A DNA stretch of 64,000 bases from Methanomassiliicoccales archaeon PtaU1.Bin124 (GCA_002067865.1 MVRC01000006.1:179611-243610), one strand, 5' to 3'. Positions 43,115-52,463 are shown, numbered from the stretch's first letter. Numbers and translations are program-made. Notes: generated by a model from the sequence alone, not told the origin.

Positions 43115-43849
43115 ATGGTCGAAAATGTGATCGAGGCAAAGAACCTCCAGCGCCGCTTCGGCGACCTGGTCGCCGTGAACGAGGTCAGCTTCCAGGTGCA
43201 GAAGGGAGAGATGTTCGGTCTGCTCGGTCCGAACGGGGCCGGCAAATCGACCCTGCTGAAGATCATGACCGGACAGCTGGACCCTAGCGGCGGTGAATGC
43301 AAGATACTCGGCCTCGACCCGGTACAGGACCCGATGGCGGTGAAGAAGGCCATCGGCATACTGCCAGAGGTGGAGTCCCCGCCTTCCTTCCTGACCGGAA
43401 GGGAGTACCTTCACTTCGTCGGCCTGGTCCGCGACATGGATGACATCGAGGCCAAGGCGGAGAAGTGGATCGAGTTCCTGGACATGCGGGAGGTGGACAG
43501 GATCCCGTGCAAGGACCTGTCGAAGGGGACGAGGCAGAAGCTGATGTTCGCCGCGGCGCTCATACACGAGCCCCCACTGGTGTTCCTGGACGAGCCCTTC
43601 TCCGGCCTGGACCCCCGTTACCAGAACATCTTCCGCAACTACCTGGGCGAGTACCTGCAGCGGGGCGGGACCGTCTTCATGTGCACTCACATCCTGGAGA
43701 TCGCTGAGAAGATGTGCACCAGGCTGGGCGTCATATCCCAGGGCAGATTGGTCGCTCAGGGCAGCCCAAGTGAGATCACTGGTGCGGGCGAGTCATTGAA
43801 CGACGCTTTCATGCGCCTCACCGAGAAAGACCAGGGGTCTGCACCTTGA
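43115..43849 (+). CDS. ABC-type exporter ATP-binding subunit
   Basis: A 244-residue ATPase. Walker A is GPNGAGKST (near residue 40), the signature LSKGTRQKL is a variant of LSGGQ, Walker B is LVFLDEPFSGLD, and the H-loop is THIL. It pairs with the permease whose TTG start overlaps this stop by 4 bp. The family (ABC-2 type) moves lipids, drugs or polysaccharides outward. Substrate unknown. The upstream region has AAGG in ribosome-binding position before the ATG. Confidence 0.88.
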   Translation: MVENVIEAKNLQRRFGDLVAVNEVSFQVQKGEMFGLLGPNGAGKSTLLKIMTGQLDPSGGECKILGLDPVQDPMAVKKAIGILPEVESPPSFLTGREYLHFVGLVRDMDDIEAKAEKWIEFLDMREVDRIPCKDLSKGTRQKLMFAAALIHEPPLVFLDEPFSGLDPRYQNIFRNYLGEYLQRGGTVFMCTHILEIAEKMCTRLGVISQGRLVAQGSPSEITGAGESLNDAFMRLTEKDQGSAP

Positions 43850-45300
43850 ACCATCTGAAGAAACATCTCAGCCTGGTCCGCTTTTCAATGCTGGAAGAAT
43901 ACCGGCTCAACGCCGGCATGGTCGGCAGGATCCAGTTCCTCATGTTCCCCGCCATGATCCTCATCATGTCCTTCGTTCTGGCGCTGGCTTCGAAGCAGCT
44001 GCTGCGCGCCTTCCCGCTGGACCAGGCCTATCTCATGCTCCATGCGGTGATGATGGTCTACGGTCTCGGTGTTGGAGGGTTCGCCCTGTTCGGTGATGCC
44101 ATAGTGAACCGGCGCTTCGGCCAGATGACCCTGCTCATCGCCACCCCATCAATAAACCCGGTCAGCTACCGCTCCCTCTTCGGGGCGTTCTACGTGAAGG
44201 ACGTCATCTACTACGAACTGTACACCATCGCCCCGCTCATCGGCGGGCTGGCGCTGAGCATTCCGTTCACCGGGTTCAAGGTGACCAGCGTGGCGTTCCT
44301 CCTGCTGACCCTCACGCTGACGTTCCTGATCGGGATCTCCCTGTCGTTCGCCATCTCGTCCCTTTACGTTCGCTGGAAGCGCATTTTGGCAGCGATCGTT
44401 TCACTATCGATCCTCATCATCCTTCTCACATACACCCTCGGCTGGCTGGACTTTGCTTGGCTGCTTCCCGGGCTCATGCTGCAGCGCACTGGGGGGCTGC
44501 TCTACCTGCTGCTATCGATAGTCCTCATACTGGCATCGTCGGTCTTCGCTCTGCTCACGCTGAGGGTGCGGTTCGGCGAATCCAGATCGACCTTCGATGC
44601 CAACCTGATCCCTACCGTGAACAAGTTCCGCCTCTCCCCTGGCAACCCTGTGCTGCTGGGCAAGGACTGGACCGACCTGGTGCGGAGCCGGTCGGTCATG
44701 CCCGTGGCCGGCGCCTACATCGGTCCGCTCATCGTCGTTGCCATCCTCTTCTGGATGGTGCAGACCGTGGTGCAGGTGAACCTCTCATTGAACCTGTGCT
44801 TCTATGCCGTCATGATCGGCTTCTTCGGCGTGTCCATCTATGGCTGGCTGAACATGACCGATTCGTCCGGATTCATGCAAGTGCTGCCCGTCCGTGTCTC
44901 CCAGGCGGTACGCTCCCGGCTGCTCATGCTCTTCTTCTTCGCCTTCCCCATCTCGACGGCCTTCCTGGCGGTCTTCGCGGTGCTGAGGGGCGAACTATGG
45001 CTGCTCCCGCTGGCCTTGGCCGTCGGCTACGCCACCACGGCCTACACCGTCTGCGGCACCGCGTACCTAACTGGACTGCGCACCAACAGCTATCTCTTCG
45101 ACCCCAAGGTGCTGGGCAAGTTCTCCGCCATCACCATGCCGCCGCTCATCTCCATGGTCATCCTCTCGTTCACACTGACACTAGACCCGCTGGCGGTCGG
45201 TCTCATCATCTTCGCCCTATGCATCCTCCTGGCGGTCGCCAGCTACCTCTTCTATCAGAGGATCGAGAGGAGATGGGGCAGGGAGTCGTTCGTGTTCTAA
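43846..45300 (+). CDS. ABC-2 type exporter permease
   Basis: A 484-residue membrane protein with about 11-12 helices and no enzymatic motif, translationally coupled to the ATPase (TTGA overlap). The repeated six-helix halves suggest a fused dimer of the ABC-2 fold, so one copy may form the whole channel. The start is a TTG, giving MNHLKKHLSLVRFSMLEEYR; a later start would remove the N-terminal amphipathic helix. Substrate unknown. Confidence 0.8.
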   Translation: MNHLKKHLSLVRFSMLEEYRLNAGMVGRIQFLMFPAMILIMSFVLALASKQLLRAFPLDQAYLMLHAVMMVYGLGVGGFALFGDAIVNRRFGQMTLLIATPSINPVSYRSLFGAFYVKDVIYYELYTIAPLIGGLALSIPFTGFKVTSVAFLLLTLTLTFLIGISLSFAISSLYVRWKRILAAIVSLSILIILLTYTLGWLDFAWLLPGLMLQRTGGLLYLLLSIVLILASSVFALLTLRVRFGESRSTFDANLIPTVNKFRLSPGNPVLLGKDWTDLVRSRSVMPVAGAYIGPLIVVAILFWMVQTVVQVNLSLNLCFYAVMIGFFGVSIYGWLNMTDSSGFMQVLPVRVSQAVRSRLLMLFFFAFPISTAFLAVFAVLRGELWLLPLALAVGYATTAYTVCGTAYLTGLRTNSYLFDPKVLGKFSAITMPPLISMVILSFTLTLDPLAVGLIIFALCILLAVASYLFYQRIERRWGRESFVF

Positions 45301-45310
45301 CGGAACCTTC

Positions 45311-46049
45311 TCACTCACGTTCCGATCCCACCCCGTTCCTGTCCAGCGATCGGACGATCTCGTTCACATAGTGCTCCCAGGGCATGGCCAGGCCATACCT
45401 CCGGAAGTACAGGCCGAGGGCCGACATGCCCTTGTCCAGGGACGACCGCGCCTGGTCCAGCCTCTGCCAGGCGGAGTACCCGGTCCTGTCCACCCGTATG
45501 GCCTCGGAGAAATCGATGAACCAGGGCTCGTTCTCAAGCACCAGGATGTTGAAGGCGCTCAGGTCCGAATGAACCACGCCTGCCTTCGCCAGCCCCCTCA
45601 CCCCCCGCAGCACCTTGAGCTGGAGGCCCAGGGGGTCATCCAGAATGACATCCTGCAGGCGCGGCGCCGGTCCGTCATCATCCCCCAAATACCGCATGGA
45701 GAACATGTTCTCCACCCTGCGCGCCGGGGTCGGCACCATCGCCCCTCCCTTCCAGGCCTGCAGCTGCATCTCGTACTCGTGCGCCGCCAGCCAGCCGGCG
45801 GAGTCCATCTTGATGGGCCTCCCTCCCCGATGGGACGTACGGTACAGGCGGTACACCTTGACCGCCGCGGTACCAGGCGTGATACACATCGGCCTCCTTC
45901 CCGGCGCTGATGAGGCCGGACACCTCCGTGGCCAGTCCGGAGGAGAGGATCGTCTCCACGGTCGTTCGGTAATCGGCTTCGCGAAACTCTACATTACCAG
46001 TCTTGATGCGCCACGCGACGCTGGCGTCAAGATATGGATCGTTTGGCAT
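45311..46049 (-). pseudogene. RIO1-type serine kinase split by a single-base frameshift
   Basis: Two overlapping frames together make one RIO kinase. The first (from ATG 46049) reads VSGLISAGKEADVYHA and then loses similarity. The second, one frame over, resumes with GTAAVKVYRLYRTSHRGG and runs to 45311. The second part contains the catalytic loop VVHSDLSAFNILV, metal loop WFIDFSEAI and the RIO C-lobe. The joining point lies at about 45870-45880, where one base seems missing. Archaeal RIO1 acts in small-subunit ribosome maturation and is usually essential. Both halves are otherwise well conserved, so a sequencing or assembly error is the likeliest cause, with a real mutation or programmed frameshift as alternatives. 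Confidence 0.75.
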
Positions 46050-46428
46050 CTTTGCTTCTCAATGACGTTGGATAGTTCATAAGCAGGCACAGAAATATGT
46101 GATGCCAGTGACCGATTCAGCAGGTTCCCGGCATCAGTGTGGATAACTTGTCGTGCATCATTTCCGGGAACCTCCTAGTCCAATGACCGCACCTAAAACA
46201 GGCATCCCATAGAAAAAGCCTTCTGAGAAATCCGAACCTTGTCAATCGTTCATGCTTCATATCGCGCAATGAATGAACGAAATGTCCCGGCTCTTGATTC
46301 CAGTGCAAAGATTAAAAAACGTTATGTTTCCTGAATTCCTCTCATTCAAGAACGCGCGAACGACCGCAACAGGTTGGGGGTCCAGGTCGGACCGCGTTTG
46401 GAGCCGGTAGGTCCGGTTCCTAAGGTCA
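46050..46428. other. Divergent intergenic region, RIO kinase / hybrid kinase
   Basis: About 380 bp without a convincing gene. A TATA-like GATTAAAAAACG at about 46308-46319 could drive the rightward kinase with a leader of roughly 90 nt. No repeats or strong hairpins were noticed. A short leftward frame at 46117-46308 has no supporting feature. Confidence 0.4.
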
Positions 46429-48750
46429 ATGGAGAGGAGTCACATAGGGGAGAACGCCATCAAGGTGCTGTACGTCGACGACGAGCCGGACCTGAACGAT
46501 CTGGCCAAGGCGTATCTGCAGTCCCACTACGGTGTCGCTGTCATCACCGCCGATTCCGCCCAGGCCGCCCTATCTCTTCTGGGGGATGACAGGTTCGACG
46601 CGGTCGTCTCCGATTATCAGATGCCCGGCATGGACGGGTTGGAGCTTCTGGTCAAGCTGCGCAAGGAAATGAACGACATCCCGTTCATCCTCTTCACCGG
46701 TAGGGGACGGGAGGAGGTGGTGATCGAAGCGCTGAACAACGGGGCCGATTACTACATCCAGAAGGGCGGCGAACCGAGGGCGGCCTTCGCTGAATTGCAC
46801 CACAAGATCAAGCTGGCGGTGGAACGTCGCCGCGCCGCTGTGAAGCTGAGGGAGAGCGAATCCCGTTTCCGCGGCATCATCGAGAACGCCCATGCCGGTT
46901 ACTTCCTCATGAGCCTCGATGGCAAACTGCTGGACGTGAACCATTCCTGGTTGTCCATGCATGGCATGGAGTCAAAGAACGATGCGCTCGGCAAGGACCT
47001 CATCGGTTTCCTGGCGGCGGAGGACAAGGAACGAGGCTCAGAGATCCTTGAGATGCTCCTTCACGGCGAATGTTCCAACCCCACCGACCTGCACTTCAGG
47101 CGGAAGGATGGCGGCACAGGCATCTATACTCTCACTGCCAGCCCGGTCATCGAAGGCCTCGGGTTCCTGGGAGTGGAGGGGTTCTGCTTCGATGTCACCG
47201 AGGTAAGATCCATCGCGGAGGAACTAGGCTCCTCCCGGAAGAGGCATGACGAGCTGTTCCGCACCATGGACGAGGGGGTGGCGATGCACGAGCTGGTGTA
47301 CAAGGACGGAAAGGCCGTCGACTACATCATCCTGGACGTCAACCCGGCCTTCGAGCGGATCCTCGGCATACGCCGCGAGGATGCGGTGGGGCGGTTGGCC
47401 ACCGAGGTGTACGGCGTCCCCAAGGCCCCATTCCTCAGCCAGTACGAATCCGTGGCCGAGAACGGCATCCCTCTGAAGATGGAGGTCCATTTCGAGCCGA
47501 TGAACACGTTCTTCGACATCTCCGTCACTTCTTCAGAGCGGGGCAAGTTCTCCACGCTGTTCTTCGACACCACCAAGTCGAAGGTCATGACCGAGGAGAT
47601 CAGGGCCCAGAGCGACGAGATACAGACCCAGAACGAACAGCTCCAGGCCCAGAGGGAGGAGCTGATGGAGACGTACGACAAGGTGGTGAGGTCGAACCAT
47701 CAGCTCAAGGACAGCGAGGAGAAGTGGAAATCGGTCATCGACGCCACCAGCGACGGGGTGGTCGAGTACGACCTTTGCACGGACCGGATAATCGTCAACC
47801 CCCGGATCAGGAGCCTTCTGGGATATTCCGTTGGCGACATCACGCTGCGGATGGAACAGATGGTGGCCCTCATCCATCCGGAGGACCGGCCGAAGATGGA
47901 GCAGCGGCTGAAGAGATATCTGCATGGGGAGGCCGAGCTGTTCCACAGCGAGCATAGGGTCCAGGGCCAGGACGGACGATACTATTGGACCATGGTGCGC
48001 ATGAAGGTCATCGAACGGGATGAGGGCGGAAAGGCTTCGAAGATGCTCGGCACGGTGCAGGACATCAATGCCAGCAAGATAGCAGAGGAGGCGCTGCGCA
48101 CCGCCAACCGCAAGCTCAACCTGCTGAACACCATCACCAGGCACGACCTGCGCAACCAGCTGATGATACTGCAGGGTAACGTGACCATCCTGAGGGAGAT
48201 GTTGAAGGGCGAGGAGCAGCTGAACTGCCTGAAACGGATGGACAAGACCCTGAGCAACATCGAGCATCACATCGAGTTCACCAAACTATACGACAATCTC
48301 GGCAGCGAGAGGCCGCGCTGGCATGACCTGTCCCAGCTGTCCCGTCGGGTATTGAGGTCCGCCAAGACCGAAGGGGTCTCGTTGCAGATAGACATCGATG
48401 GCCTGGAGGTGTACGCCGACCCCATGCTGGAGAAGGTGCTGCACAACCTGGCCGACAATAGCATAAGGCATGGCGGGAACGTTTCTCGCATCAAGCTGCA
48501 CTGGTATCAGGAAGGGAAGGACGCGGTCATCGTGTACGAGGACAACGGCCGGGGAATACCGGCCGAGTATCGCGAACACCTCTTCGAGAAGGGGAAAGGG
48601 CATAACACCGGCCTAGGCCTGTTCCTTTCCCGGGAGATCCTGTCCATCACCGGCATCGGCATCGACGAGGCAGGGGATGAGAAAGGTGCCAGGTTCCGCA
48701 TGAAGATCCCGGAGGGCTCGTTCCGGCTGAAGGCGGCTTCGAACGGCTGA
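46429..48750 (+). CDS. Hybrid response-regulator/multi-PAS histidine kinase
   Basis: A 773-residue soluble signalling protein. An N-terminal receiver domain (about 10-130) has the acidic pair in YVDDEPD, phosphoacceptor Asp in VSDYQMPGMDG and the conserved Thr/Gly stretch ILFTGRG. Three PAS domains follow (about 140-265, 275-390, 430-555), with a coiled coil near 390-425 (EIQTQNEQLQAQREELMETYD). The kinase core has TRHDLRNQLMILQGNV as phosphoacceptor box and HATPase motifs LADNSIRHG, DNGRGIP and GLGLFLSREIL. The receiver-first layout resembles archaeal kinases that accept phosphate as well as give it. The dual-specificity phosphatase gene follows by 9 bp. Confidence 0.9.
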   Translation: MERSHIGENAIKVLYVDDEPDLNDLAKAYLQSHYGVAVITADSAQAALSLLGDDRFDAVVSDYQMPGMDGLELLVKLRKEMNDIPFILFTGRGREEVVIEALNNGADYYIQKGGEPRAAFAELHHKIKLAVERRRAAVKLRESESRFRGIIENAHAGYFLMSLDGKLLDVNHSWLSMHGMESKNDALGKDLIGFLAAEDKERGSEILEMLLHGECSNPTDLHFRRKDGGTGIYTLTASPVIEGLGFLGVEGFCFDVTEVRSIAEELGSSRKRHDELFRTMDEGVAMHELVYKDGKAVDYIILDVNPAFERILGIRREDAVGRLATEVYGVPKAPFLSQYESVAENGIPLKMEVHFEPMNTFFDISVTSSERGKFSTLFFDTTKSKVMTEEIRAQSDEIQTQNEQLQAQREELMETYDKVVRSNHQLKDSEEKWKSVIDATSDGVVEYDLCTDRIIVNPRIRSLLGYSVGDITLRMEQMVALIHPEDRPKMEQRLKRYLHGEAELFHSEHRVQGQDGRYYWTMVRMKVIERDEGGKASKMLGTVQDINASKIAEEALRTANRKLNLLNTITRHDLRNQLMILQGNVTILREMLKGEEQLNCLKRMDKTLSNIEHHIEFTKLYDNLGSERPRWHDLSQLSRRVLRSAKTEGVSLQIDIDGLEVYADPMLEKVLHNLADNSIRHGGNVSRIKLHWYQEGKDAVIVYEDNGRGIPAEYREHLFEKGKGHNTGLGLFLSREILSITGIGIDEAGDEKGARFRMKIPEGSFRLKAASNG

Positions 48751-48759
48751 ACCTCCATC

Positions 48760-49209
48760 ATGTGCCCTTTTTCTGGAAAAATATATGACGTTTCAGATGC
48801 CAAACCGAGCATCGGTGAGCAGATCATAGATTGGGTGGACGAGAACGTTGCAATAGGCAGCTGGAGGGATGCCAGGGACGTTGACCATCTCCGTTCTCAA
48901 GGCATCGACCTCATCGTCGATTCGCGCATCCTCTTCGACGACAGCCAAGGGAGGGACCTAAGGATCCCGCGGGTGGAGCACATGCTAAAGGTCGTAGGGC
49001 TGATGCAGATCGCGGCCGAGGCCGGCGCCAGGATACTGGTCCGCTGCTATCACGGAAGGGACCGCTCCCCCTTCGTGGCCATGGTGTACCTGAACAGGAG
49101 GTATGGGACCCCCTACCGGCAGGCGTACGTCAGGGTGAAGCAGAAGCGGGACCGGACGGTGTTCCACTGGGAATGGGTGGACATATTGGAGATAGAAGGC
49201 AAAGGCTGA
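48760..49209 (+). CDS. Dual-specificity protein phosphatase-like
   Basis: A 149-residue cysteine phosphatase. The P-loop is RCYHGRDRS, with Cys96 and Arg102 (C-x5-R); the usual His before the Cys is Arg. The preceding fold (VDENVAIGSWRDARDVDHLRSQGIDLIVDSRI) fits the DSP family. It probably removes phosphate from Ser/Thr/Tyr or another phosphoester. It follows the hybrid kinase by 9 bp, so co-transcription is likely. A TATA-like AAATATATGACG at 48778 is just inside the gene and not meaningful. Confidence 0.78.
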   Translation: MCPFSGKIYDVSDAKPSIGEQIIDWVDENVAIGSWRDARDVDHLRSQGIDLIVDSRILFDDSQGRDLRIPRVEHMLKVVGLMQIAAEAGARILVRCYHGRDRSPFVAMVYLNRRYGTPYRQAYVRVKQKRDRTVFHWEWVDILEIEGKG

Positions 49210-49210
49210 A

Positions 49211-50401
49211 TCAGGCCCGGAAGTGGTTCAGCACCTTGTCGTTCAGCACATATTTTAGACGGGGGCCGACCAGATAGACCGGGGAGCGACCGAATATGTC
49301 CACCTCCACCATATCGTAGATGGCCATGGAATAGTACGTCCGCCGCACCTCCTCGAACTGCCGCTCGAAATGCTCATAGGACATCGCCTCCCTGTTGGCC
49401 AGCAAGGAATCCATACGGGCCAGCACCTCGTTCCTCATCTTCTCCGTCCGGGCGCTGAGCAGCCTCGAGGCCATGGAGCGACTGGCCACCGACTGGAAAT
49501 GGCGCATGATGTAGAGCTGCGCGGCGAAGATCATTACCAGCGCCAAAAGGCTGGTCCCACCGATATGGCTTAGTTCGTCCCAGATGGCGGCCAGGGTCGA
49601 ACCGGGGAGAAGGATGGCCCCGATGAAGAGGATTAGGCCGCCCACCACCACGACCGTGATGATCAGCATCGATGCGGCCAATGCCTTCCTCCCCTGCACC
49701 TTGGCGGCCGAGTAGTGCTCCTTCAAGGTCCTGGCGAACTTGGTCACCCCCTGCGACTCGGGCTCGAGGAAGTACACCAGGCCGTAGAAGCCCAGGATGA
49801 GGCCGACCTGGACCACGACGGACACCGCCACGCTCCAGGACATGATGTGGGCGATGGCCGCGAAATAGAGGGCGAACACCAGGCCCAGGCCGAATATCAC
49901 GGTGAAGCTCAGCACTAGCGGCACCATGCCGCCCAGGAATACGGATATGCCGATCTCCATGGCCAGCAGCTTCTTCTTCAACAGCAGGCGGATGGCCAGC
50001 CATTTCTCGCTCCTGCCGTCCTTGCGCAGCATCATGGTCTCTTTAGGCCGGGAGCGGTCGGTGGTGGTGGGGATGAGGAGGATGAGGAAGTTGTACGAAT
50101 AGAGCAGAAGGCCGATTATCATCCAGGCATAGAGGATGTGCTCATCCAGATAGATGGCGGAAGCGGAGAGGGCCAGCAGGACAAGCGCCAGGGCATGCCC
50201 CTGCATCGACCACTTTCTAGGCTGCCGCACCTTGAACAGGAGGGCATCCTCCTCCGCCAGCTCCCTCCCGACCTCCTCGCGGAAACCCTCCGCGTCATAA
50301 CAGACGTCCAATTCCTCTGAGATCTCGGCCCGTTGCACAGAAAAACATTCGAGGCCATTGTACTTAAATTCGAACGTTCCCACAGCCCGAGGCAATCCCA
50401 T
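49211..50401 (-). CDS. Polytopic membrane protein with soluble C-terminal tail
   Basis: A 396-residue protein. About 50 acidic residues come first, then six to eight helices in pairs (GHALALVLLALSASAIYL, ILYAWMIIGLLLYSYNFLILLI, ISVFLGGMVPLVLSFTVIFGLGLVFALYFAAIAHI, LIITVVVVGGLILFIGAILLPG, TSLLALVMIFAAQLYIM). A helical tail follows, ending with FGRSPVYLVGPRLKYVLNDKVLNHFRA. The frame is open to 50614, but that part is antisense to the small gene at 50457-50654. The ATG at 50401 removes the conflict. Family unknown. Confidence 0.6.
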   Translation of the reverse strand: MGLPRAVGTFEFKYNGLECFSVQRAEISEELDVCYDAEGFREEVGRELAEEDALLFKVRQPRKWSMQGHALALVLLALSASAIYLDEHILYAWMIIGLLLYSYNFLILLIPTTTDRSRPKETMMLRKDGRSEKWLAIRLLLKKKLLAMEIGISVFLGGMVPLVLSFTVIFGLGLVFALYFAAIAHIMSWSVAVSVVVQVGLILGFYGLVYFLEPESQGVTKFARTLKEHYSAAKVQGRKALAASMLIITVVVVGGLILFIGAILLPGSTLAAIWDELSHIGGTSLLALVMIFAAQLYIMRHFQSVASRSMASRLLSARTEKMRNEVLARMDSLLANREAMSYEHFERQFEEVRRTYYSMAIYDMVEVDIFGRSPVYLVGPRLKYVLNDKVLNHFRA

Positions 50402-50456
50402 CGAACAAGCGAAAGAAATAATAGTCCGGGGCTGGACTAGCATATGCCGGTGCGTC

Positions 50457-50654
50457 ATGACCAAGAAGGACAAGGTGGCATCGGTTCTCAACATGGTGGG
50501 CGGAAAACCGGAGAACGTGGAGAAGATCGTCGACGAGATCGACCATTTCTTTGAAACAATCAATGCCGAGATGGAGGACTGGAAGGTCTCGATGGAGGAG
50601 TACAAGGACGGCACCAGGATCTACGCCCGATTCCAGATCCTGATCAAGAAGTAG
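50457..50654 (+). CDS. Small conserved protein, paralogue of the 52278-52463 gene
   Basis: A 65-residue charged protein starting at ATG 50457 (MTKKDKVASVLNMVGG). Its second half, DWKVSMEEYKDGTRIYARFQILIKK, matches the pattern of the 61-residue protein at 52278-52463 (QWKFSVEESKEGIRVEIHATALIKR). Both have the form W-K-x-S-x-E-E-x-K-x-G-x-R followed by a beta strand. It is 7 bp upstream of the 251-residue gene and probably co-transcribed with it and the kinase-like gene. Function unknown. Confidence 0.65.
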   Translation: MTKKDKVASVLNMVGGKPENVEKIVDEIDHFFETINAEMEDWKVSMEEYKDGTRIYARFQILIKK

Positions 50655-50661
50655 GTGGACC

Positions 50662-51417
50662 ATGGCCGAGGAGAGCGAGAAGAAGGCCAAGAGACCGGAC
50701 GGCCCCATCTGCGATCATGCGCTCGTTTGCCCCGAGGAATGGGAGGATCCCGAGGGAAGGAAGGTCCTGAGCGAGTTCCACCAGGAGGAGCATCCGGTCC
50801 CGAAGACCGGGGTCGAGGCCGATCTGGAAAGGTTCGAGGAGTTCTGGGCCAGCCGGGGCAGCGTCAACGTGCAGAGCAAGTATCACAAGTCCGGGGCCCC
50901 TTATGCCGAGCATCTGGAAGGGGACGAGGAGAGACCAGTGTCGGCCGAGGTCGGGGCGGCCACAGCCGGGGTCGAACCGGAAGGTCAGAAGGCCGCTCCA
51001 GGCGAGGAGGCTGCGCCTCAATCACCCTTTTCCGGGAGGAACATCGACCTGGCCACGCTGGAACTGCTCTCCTATGCTTTGATGAGGGCGGCGTTCGGCA
51101 AAGGTCTGCACATCCCGCTGAAGAAGGAGGGGATGATCGATGCGGACCTGACAGTGCGGGGGAAGGATGTCATCATCAACACCAACCAGCTCTATGCCAG
51201 CATCCCCGATCTGGCGGTGTGGCGCATCGTCTACACGCACCAGGGCAGGACCATACTGGAGTTCGGCCGGGACGTACCGAACGGAATGCGCATCTACCGA
51301 CTGAACGCCATCAAGCTGGCCATGATCGTGTGGAAGCAGACCAGGGACGCGAAGAAGGCCAAGGCCCGGCTGATGAAGCGGCACAAGAAGTATCCTGAGA
51401 GCGTGAGCGAGAGATGA
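50662..51417 (+). CDS. Hypothetical protein with disordered N-terminal half
   Basis: A 251-residue protein. Residues 1-125 are acidic, rich in Glu, Pro, Gly and Ala, and probably unstructured, with one CDHALVCPEEWEDP motif near residue 17. Residues 130-250 form a folded domain (LELLSYALMRAAFGKGLHIPL, DLTVRGKDVIINTNQLYASIPDLAVWRIVYTHQGRTILEFGRDVPNGMRIYRL) ending in a basic helix. I do not recognise it. Its stop overlaps the start of the kinase-like gene by 4 bp (ATGA), so the two are made together. Confidence 0.6.
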   Translation: MAEESEKKAKRPDGPICDHALVCPEEWEDPEGRKVLSEFHQEEHPVPKTGVEADLERFEEFWASRGSVNVQSKYHKSGAPYAEHLEGDEERPVSAEVGAATAGVEPEGQKAAPGEEAAPQSPFSGRNIDLATLELLSYALMRAAFGKGLHIPLKKEGMIDADLTVRGKDVIINTNQLYASIPDLAVWRIVYTHQGRTILEFGRDVPNGMRIYRLNAIKLAMIVWKQTRDAKKAKARLMKRHKKYPESVSER

Positions 51418-52277
51418 ACGGACAGGCGGACGCGATCGATTACCAGGCGCACCGGGATTTCTTCCGCGAGGTGCTCCAGGAAGTGCATGACATAATGGCG
51501 GCGAGGTACGACACCAGGGAGGTGAAGATCACTCCGCTGGGCATGGGCGGCTCCCGCCTCTCCATCCCGATAAGGGTCGACGGCGTCAACAGCAAAGGGG
51601 AGAAGGTGAGGTTCTTCGCCAAGATCCTGGGCAGCTCGGAGCTGATGACGGCGAGGACGATCCAGCTGTTCAAGAACATCTTCCTGCACACCATCTCCAA
51701 GGACCCGCTGTTCGACCTCAACGCCACGGCCGAGCACATGGCCAAGCATCAGTACGACCTATTGAACCAGATCCACGAGCTGAAGATACCGACCGCCAGG
51801 CCGCTCGGTTACCATCCTCTCAAGGGCAACCTGTGGCTGCTGGTGGAGGAGTACCTGAACGCCAGGCCGATCAACATGTCCAAGGACATGACGGAGAGCC
51901 ACCTGGAGACCGGCTTCACCTATCTGGCCAAGATGCACAAGAACGGCATCTACCACGGCGACATCAAGCCGGAGAACATCTTGTTCGCAGAGAAGGTCTA
52001 CATCATGGACGTGGGCAACTTCACCGATGCAGCACCGGCAGGGGAGAAGATGGCCTATGACCTGGCCTGCATGATCGCTTCGTTCCTTGATTACGCCCCG
52101 CCCGAAAGGATAGTCGCCCTGGCACTGAAGCACTTCAGCAAGAAGGACGTGCGTCATGCCACCGAGTACATCGAGCTGATCCAGCGCAGGCCGGACATCA
52201 ACTTCTCCAACGCCACCAAAGAAATGTTGATCTCCCTGATGCTAGGATCAGGGAAGAAAGGAAAAGAGACCGATTGA
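51414..52277 (+). CDS. Protein kinase-like (RIO/ABC1-like) protein
   Basis: A 287-residue protein with the core of an atypical kinase. The catalytic loop is GIYHGDIKPENILF (HGD-K-EN, near residue 175) and the metal loop is VYIMDVGNF, where DVG replaces DFG. LVEEYL marks the hinge. The N-lobe carries GMGGSRLSIPI as a nucleotide loop and RFFAKIL with the likely Lys. It may phosphorylate a protein or a small molecule. The gene is translationally coupled to the 251-residue partner. The paired small paralogues on either side make this a distinctive local cluster. Confidence 0.72.
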   Translation: MNGQADAIDYQAHRDFFREVLQEVHDIMAARYDTREVKITPLGMGGSRLSIPIRVDGVNSKGEKVRFFAKILGSSELMTARTIQLFKNIFLHTISKDPLFDLNATAEHMAKHQYDLLNQIHELKIPTARPLGYHPLKGNLWLLVEEYLNARPINMSKDMTESHLETGFTYLAKMHKNGIYHGDIKPENILFAEKVYIMDVGNFTDAAPAGEKMAYDLACMIASFLDYAPPERIVALALKHFSKKDVRHATEYIELIQRRPDINFSNATKEMLISLMLGSGKKGKETD

Positions 52278-52463
52278 TCAGTCCTTGGCCGCCTTCTTGT
52301 CCCTCTTTATCAGCGCGGTCGCGTGGATCTCCACCCTGATGCCTTCCTTGCTCTCCTCCACGGAGAACTTCCACTGCTCCAGCGTCGCCTCGATGTCCTT
52401 GAACATCTTCTTCAGGTCCTGGCTCTTCTCGTTCAAAACGACTGCGATGTCCTTGTCAGCCAA
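52278..52463 (-). CDS. Small conserved protein, paralogue of the 50457-50654 gene
   Basis: A 61-residue charged protein (MADKDIAVVLNEKSQDLKKMF...). A helix is followed by EQWKFSVEESKEGIRVEIHATALIKR, the same W-K-x-S-x-E-E-x-K-x-G-x-R pattern as the gene at 50457-50654. It is convergent with the kinase-like gene, its stop immediately adjoining that gene's stop. Function unknown. Confidence 0.6.
   Translation of the reverse strand: MADKDIAVVLNEKSQDLKKMFKDIEATLEQWKFSVEESKEGIRVEIHATALIKRDKKAAKD

Noticed and set aside
46117..46308. Leftward 63-codon frame in the RIO/kinase intergenic region
   Set aside because: No ribosome site, no similarity to a known family and no neighbour to support it.
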